From: Rhizobium ruizarguesonis
Lineage (GTDB): Bacteria > Pseudomonadota > Alphaproteobacteria > Rhizobiales > Rhizobiaceae
Assembly (NCBI RefSeq): GCF_012349115.1
Contig: NZ_PQIG01000089.1
Span: 124,001 to 188,000 of the forward strand
Direction of reading: 5' to 3'
DNA length: 64,000 nt
The notes under the pieces were generated by a model. That model searched no databases, was not told the origin of the DNA, and saw only the letters and a program-made list of their open reading frames with translations. Below are positions 16,584 to 26,110 of the stretch, one piece after another; position 1 is the stretch's first letter; each line of letters opens with the position of its first letter. The position numbers were made by a program, and so were the translations under genes.

Positions 16584-16787
16584 ATGGACTGCCATGTTAT
16601 CGAAGAGGGCCGGCCGCAGCAGAGAATCCAGATTTTCCGGCGTCTTGCCGGCTGGCTGGCAAGCGGCGCTGATCGTTTCTGCCGTCGGCCCCGGCTCGAT
16701 CTCAGTGCTGCGCCCGATCGCGTCAAACGCGATCTCGGTTTCCTCGACGGACGCGATCCCTACTACGAAGACGAGCGCATGCGGTAG
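16584..16787 (+). CDS. Short DUF1127-like protein
   Basis: A 67-residue basic protein. The C-terminal LSAAPDRVKRDLGFLDGRD recalls the LS..sDreLrDIGL pattern of DUF1127 small proteins, which are abundant in rhizobia and sometimes bind RNA. GAGGTG precedes the ATG at a good distance. Its last 25 bases overlap the 3' end of xdhC on the other strand. Divergent from the LysR gene, it could be that regulator's target. Confidence 0.6.
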   Translation: MDCHVIEEGRPQQRIQIFRRLAGWLASGADRFCRRPRLDLSAAPDRVKRDLGFLDGRDPYYEDERMR

Positions 16788-17578
16788 GCGCCAAGCGCCG
16801 TCAGGATCTCGGCGGCGGTCATGGCGGCGATCACCTCAGGGCGCTTGTCCCTGACCGCCGCGCCGCCGATCGGCAGCGTCAGCCGCTCCATCCAGCCGCG
16901 CTCTCCGCCGCCTTCACGGGAAAGCCAGCTTGCGAAGGTGGCGCGCTTGGTCGCCGAGCCGATCATGCCGGCATAGGCGAGATCCGGTCTTTCCAGCGCT
17001 TCGCGGGCGATGAGGAAATCCAGCGCGTGATCGTGCGTCAGGATGACGACCGCGCCGCCGGCCGGAATATCCTTCACCAGTGCTTCCGGCATCGGCATGA
17101 GCCGCGTCTTCGTCTTGGAAGGCAGGTTGGCGAGTTCCTCCCGCCGCGTCTCGACGACCGTCACCGACAGCGGCAGCGGCGCAAGGGCTGTTGCCAGCGC
17201 CCGGCCGACATGGCCGGCACCGAAGAGATAAACCTCCGGCAGACGCTCGACCTCACTGGTTAACCTGGCCTCGATTTCTTCGGCAACCGCCTGCGTCACC
17301 CGGCGAAACCGCAGCTGCGTGCGCCCACCGCAGCACTGACCGATGTCAGGCCCGAGCGGGATATCCATCTGCGCCATCCCGCCAGTTCCCGCGAGCATGT
17401 CCCGCGCATTCGCGATCGCCATGAACTCGAACTGCCCTCCGCCGATCGTGCCCCACAATGCGGTTTGCGATACCAGCATGAAGGTACCGGCCTCGCGTGG
17501 GGTCGAGCCCTGCGTGCCGGTGATATTGACGAGGATGCAGTCTGGGTGGGCGGCGAGGAAGGGGTGGATGTCGGTCAT
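16763..17578 (-). CDS. xdhC: Xanthine dehydrogenase maturation factor XdhC
   Basis: A 271-residue XdhC protein, which binds molybdenum cofactor, has it sulfurated and inserts it into xanthine dehydrogenase. Family landmarks are GSTPREAGTFM and GTIGGGQFE in the N-terminal domain, CCGGR, the Rossmann-like LFGAGHVGRALA at about residue 117 and THDHALDF with MIGSATKRATF. It lies about 100 bases downstream of xdhB on the same strand and is most likely part of that operon. Confidence 0.93.
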   Translation of the reverse strand: MTDIHPFLAAHPDCILVNITGTQGSTPREAGTFMLVSQTALWGTIGGGQFEFMAIANARDMLAGTGGMAQMDIPLGPDIGQCCGGRTQLRFRRVTQAVAEEIEARLTSEVERLPEVYLFGAGHVGRALATALAPLPLSVTVVETRREELANLPSKTKTRLMPMPEALVKDIPAGGAVVILTHDHALDFLIAREALERPDLAYAGMIGSATKRATFASWLSREGGGERGWMERLTLPIGGAAVRDKRPEVIAAMTAAEILTALGAYRMRSSS

Positions 17579-17678
17579 CTGTGGATGGCCGATGGGCGCG
17601 TGGGTGAGCCGTTCCTGCCTCTCTGCCCGCCCCGACCAACCATCAGGTGCAACAAACCAGCCGGACGCGTTCCCATCT

Positions 17679-20018
17679 CTACACTCGTTTCATCCGCTCG
17701 ACCGCCATCAGCACCCGCTCCGGCGTCGCCGGCGCGTCGAGCCTCGGGCAGACCTTGTAGTTGGCCACACTTGCCACCGCCATCGACAAGGCTTCCAGCA
17801 CCGAGATCGCCAACATGAAGGGTGGTTCGCCGACGGCCTTGGAGCGGCCGATGGTGGCCTCAGTGTTCTCGGACCATTCGGCAAGGCGCACGTTGAAGAT
17901 CTTCGGACGGTCGGAAGCGAGCGGGATCTTGTAGGTGGAAGGCGCATGCGTGCGCAGCCGACCCTTGTCGTCCCACCAGAGCTCTTCCGTCGTCAGCCAA
18001 CCCAGGCCCTGCACGAAGGCGCCTTCGACCTGGCCCATGTCGATCGCCGGGTTCAGCGAGCGGCCGACATCGTGGAGGATGTCGGTGCGGTCGATCAGAT
18101 ATTCTCCTGTCAGCGTATCGATCGACACCTCGGTGCAGGAGGCGCCATAGGCGAAATAATAGAAGGGCGTGCCACGCCCGGCCTTGCGGTCCCAGTGGAT
18201 TTTCGGCGTCTTGTAGAAGCCAGCGGCGGAAAGCTGGACGCGAGCGAAATAGGCTTGCTTGATGAAATCGGGGAAGGGGATCTCGATCTCGCCGACGCGC
18301 ACGCGGTTCGGCAGGAAGACGACGTCGGTAGCCCCAACATCCCATTTCTCGGCGGCGAAGGCCACCAGCCGTTCCTTGATCTGGCGGGCGGCGTCATAGG
18401 CGGCCATGCCGTTCAAGTCCGAGCCGGAGGAGGCGGCGGTGGCCGAGGTGTTCGGCACCTTGGCCGTCGTCGTCGCGGTGATCTTCACCCTGTCGATATC
18501 GACCTGGAAGCTGTCGGCCAGCACCTGCGCCACCTTGGTGTAGAGGCCCTGACCCATTTCCGTGCCGCCATGATTCAGGTGGATCGAGCCGTCCTGGTAG
18601 ATGTGGACGAGGGCGCCGGCCTGGTTGAAGGCGGTCATGGTGAAGGAGATGCCGAATTTCACCGGCGTCAGCGCGATGCCCTTTCTGATATAGCGGCTGT
18701 CGCGGTTGAAGGCGATGATGGCGTTGCGCCGTGCCTGGTATTCAGCCGTTTCCTCCAGCTCCTCGACGACGCGGGCGATGATATTGTCCTCGACCTCCTG
18801 GTGGTAGGGGGTGAGCGTGCGCCCGGAGCCCGGCTGCCCGTAGAAATTCAGCTTGCGGACATCAAGCGGATCCTTGCCGAGGGCATAGGCAATCTCCTCG
18901 ATAAAACGTTCGGCGCCGAGCATGCCCTGCGGCCCGCCGAAGCCGCGAAAGGCGGTGTTGGAGACGGTGTGTGTCTTCAGCGGCATCGAGGTCAGGTGCA
19001 CATGCGGATAGAAATAGCTGGAATCGGCATGGAAGAGGGCACGGTCGGTCACCGGTCCTGAAAGATCGGAAGAGAAGCCGCAGCGCGCCGCATAGGTCGC
19101 ATCAACCGCGTGGATTCGGCCTTCGGCGTCGAAACCGAGCTCATAATCGACGAGGAAATCATGGCGCTTGCCGGTGGCGCTCATATCTTCGTCGCGGTCC
19201 GGACGGAATTTGATCGCGCGGCCGAGCTTCTTGGCGGCGATAGCCGCAAGTGCTGCGAACTGATTGCCCTGCGTCTCCTTGCCGCCGAAGCCGCCGCCCA
19301 TGCGGCGCACGTTGACGGTCACGGCGTTCGAGGGAATATCGAGCACGTGGCCGACGATGTGCTGGATCTCGCTCGGATGCTGCGTCGAAGACCAGACGGT
19401 GACCTCGTCGTCCTCGCCTGGGATGGCCACAGCGATATGGCCTTCGAGGTAAAAATGCTCCTGCCCGCCGATGCGCATTTGACCTTTCAGACGCATGGCG
19501 GCATTCGTCATTTCCGTGTCCGGCTCGCCGCGCCGTAGCGTCATCGGAGTGATGACGAGCGGGCCGCCATTGGCGAGCGCGCCGTCAATGTCAGTCCAAT
19601 GCGGCAGGTCGCGATAGTCGATCTTTGCCAGCAGTGCGGCACGGCGGGCGGCATCACGCGTCTCGGCGATGACGGCAAAGATCGGCTGGCCATGGAACTG
19701 AACTAAAGTTTCGGCCAGCAGCGGCTCGTCATGGCTGCCGTTGGAGCTGACGTCGTTGACGCCGGGCACATCCTTGCCGGTGAAGACCCAGACGACGCCG
19801 GGATGCGCGGCGACCGCAGAAAGGTCGATGCTGAGGATTTCGGCATGCGCCCGGTCGGAGAGGCCGAGGGCGCCATGCAACAGACCTGTGGGTTCCGGAA
19901 TATCGTCGATATAATCGGCGGTTCCGGTGACATGCTTATGCGCTGAATCATGCCGCAGCGAGCCGCGCATCGGGCCCGCGATGATGGCCTTGCGGTCTTC
20001 GAAGGTGGATTTGTCCAT
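17679..20018 (-). CDS. xdhB: Xanthine dehydrogenase molybdopterin-binding subunit XdhB
   Basis: A 779-residue large subunit that carries the molybdenum cofactor and oxidises hypoxanthine and xanthine. Visible are the N-terminal a/b hammerhead (HVTGTADYIDDI), the Moco loop MGGGFGGKETQG, the FRGFGGPQGM segment with its substrate-site Arg, and AVGEPPFML holding the catalytic Glu. ATG 20018 follows GGAGGACATCGCTG; 16 further upstream codons are not family-like. A composite palindrome separates it from xdhA. Confidence 0.95.
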   Translation of the reverse strand: MDKSTFEDRKAIIAGPMRGSLRHDSAHKHVTGTADYIDDIPEPTGLLHGALGLSDRAHAEILSIDLSAVAAHPGVVWVFTGKDVPGVNDVSSNGSHDEPLLAETLVQFHGQPIFAVIAETRDAARRAALLAKIDYRDLPHWTDIDGALANGGPLVITPMTLRRGEPDTEMTNAAMRLKGQMRIGGQEHFYLEGHIAVAIPGEDDEVTVWSSTQHPSEIQHIVGHVLDIPSNAVTVNVRRMGGGFGGKETQGNQFAALAAIAAKKLGRAIKFRPDRDEDMSATGKRHDFLVDYELGFDAEGRIHAVDATYAARCGFSSDLSGPVTDRALFHADSSYFYPHVHLTSMPLKTHTVSNTAFRGFGGPQGMLGAERFIEEIAYALGKDPLDVRKLNFYGQPGSGRTLTPYHQEVEDNIIARVVEELEETAEYQARRNAIIAFNRDSRYIRKGIALTPVKFGISFTMTAFNQAGALVHIYQDGSIHLNHGGTEMGQGLYTKVAQVLADSFQVDIDRVKITATTTAKVPNTSATAASSGSDLNGMAAYDAARQIKERLVAFAAEKWDVGATDVVFLPNRVRVGEIEIPFPDFIKQAYFARVQLSAAGFYKTPKIHWDRKAGRGTPFYYFAYGASCTEVSIDTLTGEYLIDRTDILHDVGRSLNPAIDMGQVEGAFVQGLGWLTTEELWWDDKGRLRTHAPSTYKIPLASDRPKIFNVRLAEWSENTEATIGRSKAVGEPPFMLAISVLEALSMAVASVANYKVCPRLDAPATPERVLMAVERMKRV

Positions 20019-20067
20019 CAGCGATGTCCTCCGCGAAGGGAGTGATGGGATGCGGTTACTCCGCACT

Positions 20068-20206
20068 CCCTCATTCCTGTGCCTGTCACAGGAATCCAGC
20101 CACCGCGCGTCTGCGCGGTGAACGACTCATATGATGCTAAGGAAAGGTCTCTCGCGCCCAAGGACTTGGGCGCGCTGGATTCCTGTGACAAGGACAGGAA
20201 TGAGGG
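20068..20206. repeat. Composite palindromic repeat inside the xdhA-xdhB gap
   Basis: Two 33-base arms (20068-20100 and 20174-20206) are inverted copies of each other with two or three mismatches. Nested between them are two more perfect hairpins: CACCGCGC/GCGCGGTG (20101-20120) and GCGCCCAAG/CTTGGGCGC (20154-20173). The layout suggests a rhizobial mosaic intergenic element. It lies within what should be one transcript. Confidence 0.75.
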
Positions 20207-20283
20207 AGGGGAGGCGACCGCGACCGTTCCCATCGAAGCTTGCGACCAGGTCTTGGAGATCAGGCTGAAGATTAATCCTTCCA

Positions 20284-21750
20284 TCACGCCACCTCCTCGA
20301 ACCGCTTCAGCTCCGCCGGCGCGCCGACGGTCTCAAGATAGAACCGCGTCAGCAGGTTCTTCGTCGTCAGCTGACGGTATTCCGCCGTGGCGCGCCAGTC
20401 GGTCAGCGGCTGATAATCGACATCGAATGCGGGGCGGGCTGCCTCGATCGTCGCTTCCGTCCACGGTTTGCCGATCAGTTCGGCTTCCACCGTGCGGGCG
20501 CGTTTCGGCGTCGCCGCCATGCCGCCGAAGGCGATGCGGATGTCGGCGATCATCTCGGCCTCGTCAAGCGTCAACAGGAAAGCGCCGAGCACGGCGGTGA
20601 TGTCCTCGTCGCGCCGCTTGGTGATCTTGTAGGCGGCAAAGCGGCTGGTTCCCGCCGGATAGGGCACATAGACGCTTTCGACGAATTCGCCGGGTTTCCG
20701 GTCCTGCTTGCCATAGGCGATGAAGAAATCCTCGAGCGGCAGCGTGCGCGTGCCGTTTACGGAGCGCAGCGTCAGCGTCGCGCCGAGCGCGATCAGCGGC
20801 GGCGGGCTGTCGCCGATCGGCGAGCCATTGGCGATGTTGCCGCCGATCGTGCCCATGTTGCGCACCTGCTCGCCGCCGATGCGATCGATCAGCCGCCCGA
20901 GCGCCGGGATTTTCTTGGAGATCGCCTCGAAAGCCCTGGTGTAGCTGACGCCGGCGCCGATGGTGACGCCGTCCTCGCCTTCCGTGACCGACTGCAATTC
21001 GCTGAGGTGGCTGATGAAGACCACTGGGCTCAGCCTGCGCATCTGCTTCGTCACCCAGAGGCCGACATCGGTCGCGCCGGCGACGATGGTCGCGTCGGGT
21101 TCCTGCGAAAGGATTCCTGCCAGTGCCTCCATGGAAGCCGGTACGATCAGTCGGTCTTCGCCATTAGTAATGCTGATGGTGCCGCTCGCCTGCATCGCCC
21201 AGAGCCGGGCGACGATTTCCGAACGTGTCCGCTGCAGCGGATCGAAGAGCGTGCTCGGCCGCATCATGCTCACCTGCTCGGCGGCCTTGACGATCGGCTC
21301 GTAGCCCGTGCAGCGACAGAGATTGCCTTGCAGTGCCTTTTCGATTTCCTGGCGGCTAGGCTTTTCCTTGGCGAGCCAGAGACCGTAAAGCGACATGACG
21401 AAGCCCGGGGTACAGAAGCCGCATTGCGAGCCGTGGCAATCGACCAATGCCTGCTGCACCGGATGCAGCGCGCCGTCCCTGCCGGCCAGATGCTCCACCG
21501 TCACCACATGCGTAGCGTGTAAGGAGCCCATGAAACGGATACAGGCATTGACCGATTCATAGGCGAGTTTGCCATCGGCCAGCCGGCCGACGAGCACGGT
21601 GCAGGCGCCGCAATCGCCTTCCGCGCATCCTTCCTTGGTGCCCGTCAGCCGCCGCTTCAACCGCAGAAAATCGAGAAGCGTCTCGGTTGGCCTGACATCG
21701 GTGAGCGTGATGTCCTCGCCATTCAGGATGAAGCGGATACTGTCGTTCAT
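20284..21750 (-). CDS. xdhA: Xanthine dehydrogenase small subunit XdhA (2Fe-2S and FAD)
   Basis: A 488-residue electron-transfer subunit. The N-terminal [2Fe-2S] domain has CAEGDCGACTV. The second cluster domain has CGFCTPGF and LCRCTGY. From about residue 200 an FAD-binding domain follows, with VAGATDVGLWV and GGNIANGSPIGD. It passes electrons from the XdhB molybdenum centre to NAD. It is followed by xdhB after a 265-base gap and preceded by bdhA, 29 bases upstream, an arrangement known from Sinorhizobium. Confidence 0.95.
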   Translation of the reverse strand: MNDSIRFILNGEDITLTDVRPTETLLDFLRLKRRLTGTKEGCAEGDCGACTVLVGRLADGKLAYESVNACIRFMGSLHATHVVTVEHLAGRDGALHPVQQALVDCHGSQCGFCTPGFVMSLYGLWLAKEKPSRQEIEKALQGNLCRCTGYEPIVKAAEQVSMMRPSTLFDPLQRTRSEIVARLWAMQASGTISITNGEDRLIVPASMEALAGILSQEPDATIVAGATDVGLWVTKQMRRLSPVVFISHLSELQSVTEGEDGVTIGAGVSYTRAFEAISKKIPALGRLIDRIGGEQVRNMGTIGGNIANGSPIGDSPPPLIALGATLTLRSVNGTRTLPLEDFFIAYGKQDRKPGEFVESVYVPYPAGTSRFAAYKITKRRDEDITAVLGAFLLTLDEAEMIADIRIAFGGMAATPKRARTVEAELIGKPWTEATIEAARPAFDVDYQPLTDWRATAEYRQLTTKNLLTRFYLETVGAPAELKRFEEVA

Positions 21751-21779
21751 GATGTTCCTGTTGTTGTTTTTCCAAATGG

Positions 21780-22556
21780 TTAAGCCGCCGTCCAGCCACC
21801 GTCAATCGAGATGTGCGTTCCGGTCACCTGCCGGGCGGCATCGCTGGCGAGGTAGAGCGACAGTGCGCCTATTTCCTCGGCCTTGACGAATTCATGCGTC
21901 GGCTGCGCCTTGAGGATGACCTCGCTCTTCACCTGCTCCTCGGTCATGCCGCGCGCCTTGGCGGTGTCCGGTATCTGTTTCTCGACGAGCGGTGTCAGCA
22001 CGTAGCCGGGGCAGATGGCGTTCACCGTCACGCCGAATTCGGCAAGCTCCAGCGCCGCCGTCTTCGTCAGGCCTAATATACCATGTTTTGCCGCGACATA
22101 GGCGGATTTGAAGGGGGAGGCGACGAGCCCGTGGGCCGAGGCGATGTTGATGATGCGGCCGTGCTTCTTAGCCTTCATCAGCGGGATCGCGGCGCGCATG
22201 GTATGAAAGGAACTCGACAGATTGATCGCGATGATCTGATCCCATTTCTCGATCGGGAAATTCTCGATCTTCTCGACGTGCTGGATGCCGGCATTGTTGA
22301 TCAGGACATCGACGCCGCCGAAGGTTTTCGCTGCCGTTTCGATCAGGTCGGCGATCTCCGCCGGCTTTGTCATGTCGGCCGGATGATAGAGCGCCCGGCC
22401 TTTGGACAATGATTCAAGCCGTTCGGCGATTGCCTTGATTTCGTCAGCTTTTCCGAAGCCGTTGATAACGACGTTGTCGCCCGTTTCGGCGAAGGCAGTG
22501 GCGATCGCAAGGCCGATGCCGCTGGTGGAACCGGTGACGACGACTGTTCTGCTCAT
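21780..22556 (-). CDS. bdhA: 3-hydroxybutyrate dehydrogenase BdhA
   Basis: A 258-residue short-chain dehydrogenase with the cofactor motif TGSTSGIG, the structural NNAG at about residue 90, and the catalytic Ser (ASAHG), Tyr and Lys (SAYVAAKHG). The LVASPFKSAYVAAKHG block is typical of D-3-hydroxybutyrate dehydrogenases, which turn the monomer of stored polyhydroxybutyrate into acetoacetate. It is the first gene of a probable bdhA-xdhA-xdhB-xdhC operon and is divergent from glpK. Confidence 0.92.
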   Translation of the reverse strand: MSRTVVVTGSTSGIGLAIATAFAETGDNVVINGFGKADEIKAIAERLESLSKGRALYHPADMTKPAEIADLIETAAKTFGGVDVLINNAGIQHVEKIENFPIEKWDQIIAINLSSSFHTMRAAIPLMKAKKHGRIINIASAHGLVASPFKSAYVAAKHGILGLTKTAALELAEFGVTVNAICPGYVLTPLVEKQIPDTAKARGMTEEQVKSEVILKAQPTHEFVKAEEIGALSLYLASDAARQVTGTHISIDGGWTAA

Positions 22557-22713
22557 GCTGTTCTCCCTGAAATCACGATGCTGCGTTGCAGCGTTAGCTG
22601 CGAGGTTATGCCCAAAGCCGGCGGGCTGGCAATTCCGCTTTATTCGCTTTTCTCGCCCGCATCCGTGTCCTATTGATTTGTCACGATAATCGACATGTTA
22701 AGGGAGAGATTTC

Positions 22714-24207
22714 ATGAGCGGATATGTTCTGGCGATCGATCAGGGAACGACGTCGACGCGGGCGATCGTCTTCGATGGCGACATGCATGTCGCCGGCAAG
22801 GGCCAGAAGGAATTCACCCAGATCTATCCACGCTCCGGCTGGGTCGAGCACGATCCGGAGGAGATCTGGGATTCGGTCGTCTCCACCGTCCACATGGCGC
22901 TGCGCGATGCCGGGATCGAGGCTAGTGATCTTGCCGCACTCGGCATCACCAACCAGCGCGAGACCGTCGTCGTCTGGGAGCGCGAGACGGGCCGGCCGAT
23001 CCAGAATGCCATCGTCTGGCAGGACCGGCGCACGGCAAGCTATTGCGACAATCTGAAACGGCAGGATCTCGAGCGGCTGTTCACGAAGAAGACCGGCCTC
23101 ATCCTCGATCCTTATTTTTCCGGCACCAAACTCTCCTGGATGCTTGCCAATGTGAAAGGCGCGCGGGCGCGTGCTGCCAGGGGCGATCTCTGCTTCGGCA
23201 CGATCGACACCTTCCTGATCTGGCGGCTGACGGGTGGGAAGAGCTTCGTCACCGACGCCACCAATGCCTCGCGCACGCTGATGTACAACATTGCCGAAAA
23301 CGCGTGGGACGAGGATCTGCTCGATATTCTGAGGGTCCCCGCCGCCATGCTGCCCGAAGTGAAGGATTGCGCCGCCGATTTCGGCACGGTCGATCCTGAT
23401 ATTTTCGGTGCTGCTATCCCGATCCTCGGCGTGGCCGGCGACCAGCAGGCGGCAACCATTGGCCAGGCGTGTTTTGCGCCGGGCATGATGAAATCGACCT
23501 ACGGCACCGGCTGCTTCGCGCTGCTCAACACCGGCGCCGATATGGTGCGTTCCAAAAATCGGCTGCTGACGACTATCGCCTATCGCCTGAATGGCGAGAC
23601 GACCTATGCGCTGGAGGGTTCGATCTTCATCGCGGGTGCCGCCGTGCAATGGCTGCGCGACGGGCTCGGCATCATCGGCAGCGCTGCCGAGACCAACGCG
23701 CTTGCCGAAAGGGCCGATCCGACGCAGGAGGTCTATCTCGTTCCCGCCTTCACCGGGCTCGGCGCGCCGCATTGGGATGCCAAGGCGCGCGGCGCGATCT
23801 TCGGGCTGACGCGCAACAGCGGTCCGGCGGAACTCTCCCGGGCGGCACTGGAAGCCGTCTGCTATCAGACCCGTGACCTGCTCGATGCCATGCAGAAGGA
23901 CTGGAAGAATGGCACCGAGGACACGGTGCTGCGCGTCGACGGCGGCATGGTGGCCTCTAACTGGACGATGCAGCGCCTTGCCGACCTGCTCGATGCGCCG
24001 GTCGATCGCCCGGTGATCCTGGAGACGACGGCGTTGGGGGCCGCCTGGCTCGCCGGCAGCCGGGCAGGGGTGTGGCCGGACCGGGACGATTTTTCGGCGA
24101 CGTGGAAACGGGATCGGCGGTTTGAGCCTGAGATGGACGAGAAGGTGCGGGCGGCAAAACTCAAGGGTTGGAAGAATGCGGTCAAGCGGACCTTGAGCGA
24201 GGGCTAA
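22714..24207 (+). CDS. glpK: Glycerol kinase
   Basis: A 497-residue FGGY-family kinase that phosphorylates glycerol to glycerol 3-phosphate. Motifs in order: DQGTTSTRAIVFD at the N terminus, GITNQRETVVVWER, VWQDRRT, FSGTKLSWML, FGTIDTFLIW, GDQQAA, KSTYGTGCF and LRVDGGM. Length and motif order are standard. ATG follows AGGGAGAGATTTC. It appears monocistronic, with a 172-base gap before the next gene. Confidence 0.96.
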   Translation: MSGYVLAIDQGTTSTRAIVFDGDMHVAGKGQKEFTQIYPRSGWVEHDPEEIWDSVVSTVHMALRDAGIEASDLAALGITNQRETVVVWERETGRPIQNAIVWQDRRTASYCDNLKRQDLERLFTKKTGLILDPYFSGTKLSWMLANVKGARARAARGDLCFGTIDTFLIWRLTGGKSFVTDATNASRTLMYNIAENAWDEDLLDILRVPAAMLPEVKDCAADFGTVDPDIFGAAIPILGVAGDQQAATIGQACFAPGMMKSTYGTGCFALLNTGADMVRSKNRLLTTIAYRLNGETTYALEGSIFIAGAAVQWLRDGLGIIGSAAETNALAERADPTQEVYLVPAFTGLGAPHWDAKARGAIFGLTRNSGPAELSRAALEAVCYQTRDLLDAMQKDWKNGTEDTVLRVDGGMVASNWTMQRLADLLDAPVDRPVILETTALGAAWLAGSRAGVWPDRDDFSATWKRDRRFEPEMDEKVRAAKLKGWKNAVKRTLSEG

Positions 24208-24379
24208 AGGGTGATCAGCGCCGTACTATGGCTCCGCTCGTCCCGGCAGACGCCTGGCCATTTCTTCAGCCACGGCGTCGCCGTTCTTCGGAAGATCACG
24301 AATTTCCAGTCAATAATTTTTTGATGCGGCCTGTCGGGTAAGCGGTTACTCCTTCGTCATTCAAAAAGAGGAGTGAGCG

Positions 24380-24754
24380 ATGCTTTATGCAATCCTTTGT
24401 TACGCCCATGAGGAAACCGTCTTCGCCTGGTCTAAGGAGGAAGAAGCTGCCGTCATGGAGAAACTCTACGCCGTGCAGGAGCCGCTTGCCGTATCCGGCA
24501 GGCTCGGCCCTGTCGGTCGGCTGATGCCGACGACGGCTGCGACCACGGTGCGCAAGGGCAGGGACGAGCCCTTGGTCATCGACGGGCCTTTTGCGGAAAC
24601 GAAAGAGGCGCTTCTCGGCTTCTATGTGGTCGACTTCGAAACGCTCGACGAGGCGATTGTCTTCTCGAAGCAGCTATCGGCCGTCAATCCAGGTTCCACC
24701 TCTTACGAAATTCGGCCTTTCTACGTCTTCAGGCCCGGAGATGCTTCATCATGA
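24380..24754 (+). CDS. YCII/DGPF-domain protein
   Basis: A 124-residue DGPF (YCII-related) protein with LYAILCYAHEE at the N terminus, the name-giving DGPFAETKE at about residue 66 and the C-terminal YEIRPF. Such proteins are nearly always encoded with ECF42-type sigma factors; the stop here overlaps the start of one. ATG follows AGAGGAGTGAGCG. The fold is a dimeric alpha-beta barrel; the ligand is unknown. Confidence 0.9.
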   Translation: MLYAILCYAHEETVFAWSKEEEAAVMEKLYAVQEPLAVSGRLGPVGRLMPTTAATTVRKGRDEPLVIDGPFAETKEALLGFYVVDFETLDEAIVFSKQLSAVNPGSTSYEIRPFYVFRPGDASS

Positions 24755-26010
24755 CAGACATTGCCTGGATCGACCTCGCGCTTGCATCGGCTCGCCCGAA
24801 GGCGCTCGGCGCGCTGCTGCGCTATTTCCGCAATCTCGATACCGCGGAAGAGGCGTTTCAGGAGGCGTGTCTGAGGGCGATCCGGACATGGCCGGAGAAA
24901 GGGCCGCCGCGCGATCCCACAGCCTGGCTCATCTTCGTCGGCCGCAACAGCGGCATCGATGCGGTGCGCAAGCGGGCGAAGATCCAGGCTCTGCCTGATG
25001 AGGACGTCATCTCCGATACCGAGGATGCCGAAAGCGACATCGTCGAGCGGCTGGACGATTCCAATTATCGCGACGATATTCTGCGGCTGCTGTTCATCTG
25101 CTGCCATCCCGATCTGCCCGCGACCCAGCAGATCGCGCTGGCGCTGCGCATCGTCTCCGGCCTTTCGGTGCCGCAGATCGCGCGTGCCTTCCTGGTTTCC
25201 GAGAGCGCCATGGAACAGCGCATCACCCGGGCCAAGGCGCGCGTCGCCAAGGCAGGTGTGCCTTTCGAAACGCCGAGCCCGCAGGAGAGGGCCGAGCGGC
25301 TCTCGATCGTCAGCACAATGATCTACCTGATCTTCAACGAGGGCTACAGCCAGGCCGATCCCAGGCATGAGGCGGCTGCCTTCAGTGACGAAGCGATCCG
25401 GCTAGCTCGGTTGATGCTGCATATCTTCCCGTCGGAACCGGAACTGATGGGGCTGCTTGCGCTCATGCTCCTGCAGATATCGCGCCGGCCGGCACGCTTC
25501 AACGCCGGAGACGAGATCGTGCTGCTCGAAGATCAGGACCGGTTGCTCTGGAACCGACCCTTCATCAACGAGGCCTTGGCGCTGCTCGACAAGGCGCTGC
25601 GCCATCGTCAGCCCGCTCCTTATCAAATTCAGGCAGCCATCGCCGCTGTTCATTCCCGCGCCAATCGTGCCGAGGATACAGACTGGGTGGAGATCGATCT
25701 GCTCTATCGCGCGCTGGAGCGTCTCCAGCCGTCGCCTGTCATAACGCTGAACCGGGCCGTCGTCGTCTCCAAGCTCCAGGGTGCGCAGGATGCGCTCGAC
25801 CTCATCGATCCGCTCGGCGAAAAACTCGGGGGCTATTTCTACTATCACGGCTTACGGGGCGGGCTGCTGAAGCAGCTTGGCTTGACCAGCCAGGCACGAG
25901 AAGCCTTCGACCGCGCCATTGCGCTCGCCCATTCGGCGGCCGAGGCAGCCCATATCCGCCGGCAGATCGACAAGATGCAGGAAGAGGCCACGCAGCCGAT
26001 CGCAAAATAA
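24751..26010 (+). CDS. ECF42-type sigma factor with C-terminal extension
   Basis: A 419-residue sigma factor. Region sigma2 is at about 15-80 (LRYFRNLDTAEEAFQEACLRAIRTWP), region sigma4 at about 120-180 with VPQIARAFLVSESAMEQRITRAK. A long C-terminal domain starts with LIFNEGYSQ, the hallmark of the ECF42 group, and continues as TPR-like helices. ECF42 members have no anti-sigma factor; the extension is thought to control activity together with the DGPF partner encoded just upstream (4-base overlap). Confidence 0.92.
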   Translation: MTDIAWIDLALASARPKALGALLRYFRNLDTAEEAFQEACLRAIRTWPEKGPPRDPTAWLIFVGRNSGIDAVRKRAKIQALPDEDVISDTEDAESDIVERLDDSNYRDDILRLLFICCHPDLPATQQIALALRIVSGLSVPQIARAFLVSESAMEQRITRAKARVAKAGVPFETPSPQERAERLSIVSTMIYLIFNEGYSQADPRHEAAAFSDEAIRLARLMLHIFPSEPELMGLLALMLLQISRRPARFNAGDEIVLLEDQDRLLWNRPFINEALALLDKALRHRQPAPYQIQAAIAAVHSRANRAEDTDWVEIDLLYRALERLQPSPVITLNRAVVVSKLQGAQDALDLIDPLGEKLGGYFYYHGLRGGLLKQLGLTSQAREAFDRAIALAHSAAEAAHIRRQIDKMQEEATQPIAK

Positions 26011-26110
26011 AATGCGAAAAAGCCGGCGCGTTGTCGGAACGTCGAACTTCGGCACGTCCTTGTAACAACCTGACAGGAAACAGGTTTCATTCAAATGGAG
26101 AGATGTCGAC

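Noticed and set aside
17343..19061. 572-codon open frame antisense to xdhC and xdhB
   Set aside because: Shadow of two confidently identified genes; no recognisable motif.
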